From: DAIDKA01 sp049792815
GTDB taxonomy: Bacteria > Pseudomonadota > Gammaproteobacteria > Steroidobacterales > Steroidobacteraceae
Assembly: GCA_049792815.1 (NCBI GenBank)
Contig: JBARBG010000180.1
Location: forward strand, 1-8,394
Direction of reading: 5' to 3'
Length of the DNA stretch: 8,394 nt
Below, one piece after another: positions 5,717 to 8,394 of this stretch. The translations under genes and the position numbers were made by a program. Under the pieces are notes generated by a model. It did no database searches and was not told the origin of the DNA. It saw only the letters and a program-made list of their open reading frames with translations. Each line of letters begins with the position of its first letter. Position 1 is the stretch's first letter.

Positions 5717-7489
5717 TCAGCCGTCCGCCCTGAGCGCGCCGACCGCGCCGAGAAAATAATCAGGGGCTTGCGGCATATTGGGCATATCGAGCCGGGTCGG
5801 GAATACGCGCCGGCACTCCTTGAACTGATGGTCTGACCGTCTGACGTAAGTCATCTCAAGAAGATCCGGAATGATAGTCCCGCCGATAATCGCCAGCGCA
5901 CCGTTGTTATTTGCATGGATGTGCACGGCCTGATGTGTCGCGTCGAGCTTGCGAAGAACGGCTTCGAATTTCCTCAGATACACCAGTCCGGCCGGATGGT
6001 TGGCCGCGACCGCAAAATGATGCATCTCCATCACAATCTGCGAAAACTGCTGCAGCGTCGCTACGGGCATTGCCTCAAAGAGATCCCATTCGGAGCCCTC
6101 AATATCCATCTTCAGGACGAGGTCATTCCTTCCACCATGCCCGTTTCTACTAATGAGCGTATCGAGGCGGCACATCGTGCCATCCGGACTGTCCTGCCCC
6201 GCGACCCCAATGCGGAACCAGTGAAACGCCGGATGCTGCTGCGGAAGTGCCTCTATCGTGTGATCGTATTGGTAGATCTGGCAGCCAAGGTTTGCCATCT
6301 CCAGATCCCACGACACATCACCCGCGATCCCCAGCGAATACGCGACGGCATCGGCCAACCCCGAATCAAGCAGGATGTAGCCGCCATCGTTGGGACATCC
6401 GATGCGAATGAGATTGCCGCCCACCACATCCATGGGGCTCACCAGCGCCAGAATGGCGCGCGCAGTCTCGCCCATCGCCCGGTCCGGGGCGCACACAACC
6501 ACGGGATCTTTTCTGATGATCACCGGATCGGTCTTGACGAATATGAATTCCGCCGCGGGCTTTGCGTCGCCCGGCAGTGGATCGGCCCTTGCCAACTTCT
6601 GCCTGATGGCGTCAAGTTGCTCTCCCAGGGATGAGATTTCAAACAGCACACGGCGTTGGAATTCAGGCGCCGGTTCAATTGGCGCTCGCCCCGCCGTTCC
6701 CATGCGCGAAGCGACGATGTTTTCCCTCAATGCGCCCACCTGATCCCAGAATCGGCTGGATAGCTCGCGGTTTTCCACCAACGCGGGCAAGCGGCGCCAA
6801 TAGTCCTCGGCCGAGAGTGAGTTGATGATCTCAATCAAGTCATCCAATGACTTCGGAATGATCATCCCCTCAGGCCGGAAATACTTGGAGATGTTTTCAG
6901 CCCCCAGGTAGATGGGCACCGTATAGGTGCTGAATGCGTCGATCAGTTTTTCGGTGAAGTAATGAGGTTCGTAGGCGTTTTCCACGATGATGGAAAACAT
7001 CGAATCGAACAGCTGGTCCTTCAGCAGATAAGGATACGGATTTGGGTCGACGATATCTGCAGGCGGCCGCTTGGTGGAGGTAAAGAAGGACTTTTGAATC
7101 CTGATCTCGTCCTTCCTGTTCCAAATGGCACGACGATCCCGGTAGCCGCAGAACAGCTGCTCGTTGCCTATGCCGTTGCTGTAGAGGAAGGAGACTCCAA
7201 ATGACTTGGTCTGGGGAACCCGACTGACCCACTTGCCGCCAAACAGGGAGAACCGCACATTGGGCAGATCCAACAACGATTCTTCATTTGTGAGAATCAA
7301 GTTGAAGGCGCTGTGATATCTCCTGACATCCTCGCTCGCCGCCTTTAGCGGACGCGGTTCGGTGTAGTGATTGAGGACCGAATACTTGTCGGGCGAAGGC
7401 TGTTGTCGCGGAAAGCAATGATGGACCTCGCAGGGAAACGGCAGCTCGAAGTCAATCCAGGACTCGCCAAAACTCTCGACCTTTATCAT
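5717..7489 (-). CDS. Fusion protein: GT10 fucosyltransferase-like domain + FkbM-like methyltransferase domain
   Basis: A 590-residue protein with two enzyme domains. Residues about 1-260 are GT10-like (alpha-1,3-fucosyltransferase family, GDP-fucose donor in characterised members). They show NLILTNEESLLDLPNVRF (63-80) with GGKWV, the KSFGVSFLYSNG block (95-106), KSFFTSTKRP (133-142), and the donor-binding hallmark from E170 to F204: ENAYEPHYFTEKLIDAF then TVPIYLGAENISKYF. Residues about 275-305 are a charged helical linker. Residues about 345-590 look like an FkbM/METTL24-type SAM-dependent methyltransferase: RIGCPNDGGYILLD (362-375), YSLGIAGDVSWDLEMA with D409 as the likely acidic SAM-site residue, LKMDIEGSEWDLF (459-471), IVMEMHHF (485-492), HANNNG (525-530) and a PDLLEMTYVRR...LDMPN ending. 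There is no signal peptide or membrane segment, so it is cytoplasmic. An AAGAGG ribosome-binding site (7495-7500) precedes the ATG. The gene follows the GT25-containing gene by 33 bp and is surely in its operon. Domain families are well supported; sugar, acceptor and methylated position are unknown. GC is visibly lower than in purL. Confidence 0.85.
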   Translation of the reverse strand: MIKVESFGESWIDFELPFPCEVHHCFPRQQPSPDKYSVLNHYTEPRPLKAASEDVRRYHSAFNLILTNEESLLDLPNVRFSLFGGKWVSRVPQTKSFGVSFLYSNGIGNEQLFCGYRDRRAIWNRKDEIRIQKSFFTSTKRPPADIVDPNPYPYLLKDQLFDSMFSIIVENAYEPHYFTEKLIDAFSTYTVPIYLGAENISKYFRPEGMIIPKSLDDLIEIINSLSAEDYWRRLPALVENRELSSRFWDQVGALRENIVASRMGTAGRAPIEPAPEFQRRVLFEISSLGEQLDAIRQKLARADPLPGDAKPAAEFIFVKTDPVIIRKDPVVVCAPDRAMGETARAILALVSPMDVVGGNLIRIGCPNDGGYILLDSGLADAVAYSLGIAGDVSWDLEMANLGCQIYQYDHTIEALPQQHPAFHWFRIGVAGQDSPDGTMCRLDTLISRNGHGGRNDLVLKMDIEGSEWDLFEAMPVATLQQFSQIVMEMHHFAVAANHPAGLVYLRKFEAVLRKLDATHQAVHIHANNNGALAIIGGTIIPDLLEMTYVRRSDHQFKECRRVFPTRLDMPNMPQAPDYFLGAVGALRADG

Positions 7490-7522
7490 AAGAGCCTCTT
7501 CTTGATCATTCGGCGTGCAGTT

Positions 7523-8394
7523 TCAGACACCGTAGTTGACGTGGCGGTTTTCGACGTCGGAGTACGAGGCTCTTTGAAGGATCAGAGCGGGAATCGGGAC
7601 AACAAAGCGGTCCCTGGTCTGCAATTCCTTCCAAAGGATATCGCAGCTGAAGATGCTCTTTGCGATCATCCGGTTCGGTTCGGGCAGATGCCGGTAGCGT
7701 CGCAGCAGTTCCGCAGACCGAAAAAAGTATTCGATCAGCTTTGCTGCGTAGAGACGTCCAACCAGATAACCGGACGTGGTTTGTGCGTTTACGGTGCGAC
7801 AGGCGGTTCCGAAGGTGGTGGGCTCGATCGGTACGGCGGAATTGTGTCCGAGCAGCACCACATCCCAAAGATTCTCGTGGTTGCAAAAATCGTTTATGGT
7901 GCTGGAAAAGGTGTCCGGGTCGCGGATTGAAAAATCATCTTCCAGAATCAGTGCAAATGGTTTCTCATCGAAGTAAATGAAATCTGCCAGGGCCTTGGCG
8001 TGACTCATCGCGCATCCCAGAGCGCCCAGGTCCGGCATTGATTTGGCCTCAAAGAAAACCGCATCAGCAGCCTCGGTGCCGACCTTCGACAATTCCCTGA
8101 CGCAATCCTGGCGCCGATCGGCGCGGTGTTTGAGGTTGATGATCTTCAGGTGAATCCTTTCAAGGGAAAGATCCGCGGCTGCGCTGCGGGCTTTTGGCGA
8201 CGTGTCCACAGGATCGGATGTCGTGCTCTGCGTGACCGAGTCGAGCGGGCCAGCGTCCGGCACGTCGATGTGCGCAGCAGGCAGGCCTGCGCGCTGCCGG
8301 TGAACCATCAATTCGATGCCGGTCTCGAAATCGCGAGCGAATCGGGCGGTATCGAACAGGGGCGTGGTTTGCCTGTTGGCGATGACCTTTTCGC
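7523..8394 (-). CDS. Fusion glycosyltransferase: C-terminal tail of a GT41 (SPINDLY/OGT-type) enzyme + GT25 domain, partial
   Basis: The frame is open from the right edge (first full codon at 8392) to a TGA at 7523-7525, 289 codons plus stop, so the gene starts outside the window. The first ~47 residues (8392 to about 8250) read like the C-terminus of GT41 O-GlcNAc-transferase-type proteins: an ANRQTTPLFDTARFARDFE stretch, then GIELMVHRQRAGLPAAHIDVP. GT41 enzymes attach GlcNAc-type sugars to Ser/Thr of proteins. After a Ser/Thr/Pro/Ala-rich linker of ~30 residues comes a full GT25 domain (family of LPS and capsule glycosyltransferases): IINLKHRADRR (8143-8111), GALGCAMSH (8026-8000), the LILEDDF catalytic-type motif (7951-7931), TTSGYLVG, SCDILW and a QRASYSDVENR closing motif. 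A separate GT25 start at TTG 8311 or ATG 8308 is possible but has no ribosome-binding site and would cut into the GT41-like tail, so I read one fused protein. It is the upstream partner of the GT10-methyltransferase gene (33-bp gap). GT25 is firm; GT41 rests on a short C-terminal piece. Confidence 0.8.
   Translation of the reverse strand, partial: EKVIANRQTTPLFDTARFARDFETGIELMVHRQRAGLPAAHIDVPDAGPLDSVTQSTTSDPVDTSPKARSAAADLSLERIHLKIINLKHRADRRQDCVRELSKVGTEAADAVFFEAKSMPDLGALGCAMSHAKALADFIYFDEKPFALILEDDFSIRDPDTFSSTINDFCNHENLWDVVLLGHNSAVPIEPTTFGTACRTVNAQTTSGYLVGRLYAAKLIEYFFRSAELLRRYRHLPEPNRMIAKSIFSCDILWKELQTRDRFVVPIPALILQRASYSDVENRHVNYGV

Noticed and set aside
5915..6634. 239-codon plus-strand open frame opposite the methyltransferase half of the GT10 fusion
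   Set aside because: Complement of conserved methyltransferase motifs; no ribosome-binding site or family match.
7367..7930. 187-codon plus-strand open frame opposite the GT25 gene
   Set aside because: Antisense to GT25 catalytic motifs and to the start of the next gene; no independent support.

Overview
This 8.4 kb window looks like the chromosome of a GC-rich gammaproteobacterium, probably outside the Enterobacterales. The reasons are a full-length single-chain PurL of the large (about 1300 aa) gammaproteobacterial type, a DUF1820-family gene directly in front of it, a type VI secretion FHA gene and a flagellar FlaG gene. No species can be named from the sequence alone.

Layout. Positions 1-706 (minus strand) hold the N-terminal 235 residues of a TagH/ImpI-like FHA-domain protein of a type VI secretion system; the gene runs off the left edge. 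A 100-bp divergent intergenic region (707-806) carries a TATAAT box and a GC-rich dyad. It leads into a plus-strand pair: a DUF1820 gene (807-1151) and purL (1164-5069), 12 bp apart and probably co-transcribed. purL meets a minus-strand flaG (5066-5449) tail to tail, with the two stop codons overlapping. Upstream of flaG lies a 267-bp region with a very good sigma-28 (FliA) promoter match and several small inverted repeats. The rest of the window (5717-8394, minus strand) is a glycan-enzyme operon with visibly lower GC than purL or flaG. It holds a two-domain protein (GT10 fucosyltransferase-like plus FkbM-like methyltransferase) and, upstream of it, a second two-domain protein whose reading frame stays open to the right edge. 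That second frame begins with what looks like the C-terminal tail of a SPINDLY/O-GlcNAc-transferase-type enzyme (GT41) and continues into a complete GT25 glycosyltransferase domain.

How the parts may work together. DUF1820-purL is a housekeeping unit (purL: de novo purine synthesis). The most notable part is the right-hand module: GT41, GT25, GT10 and methyltransferase activities packed into two fusion proteins next to a FliA-controlled flagellar gene. This fits a protein O-glycosylation system, with flagellin as a natural candidate target: the GT41 enzyme would add the first sugar to Ser/Thr, GT25 and GT10 would extend the glycan, and the methyltransferase would modify or cap it. The domain calls come from motifs read in the sequence; the pathway and its target are inference.
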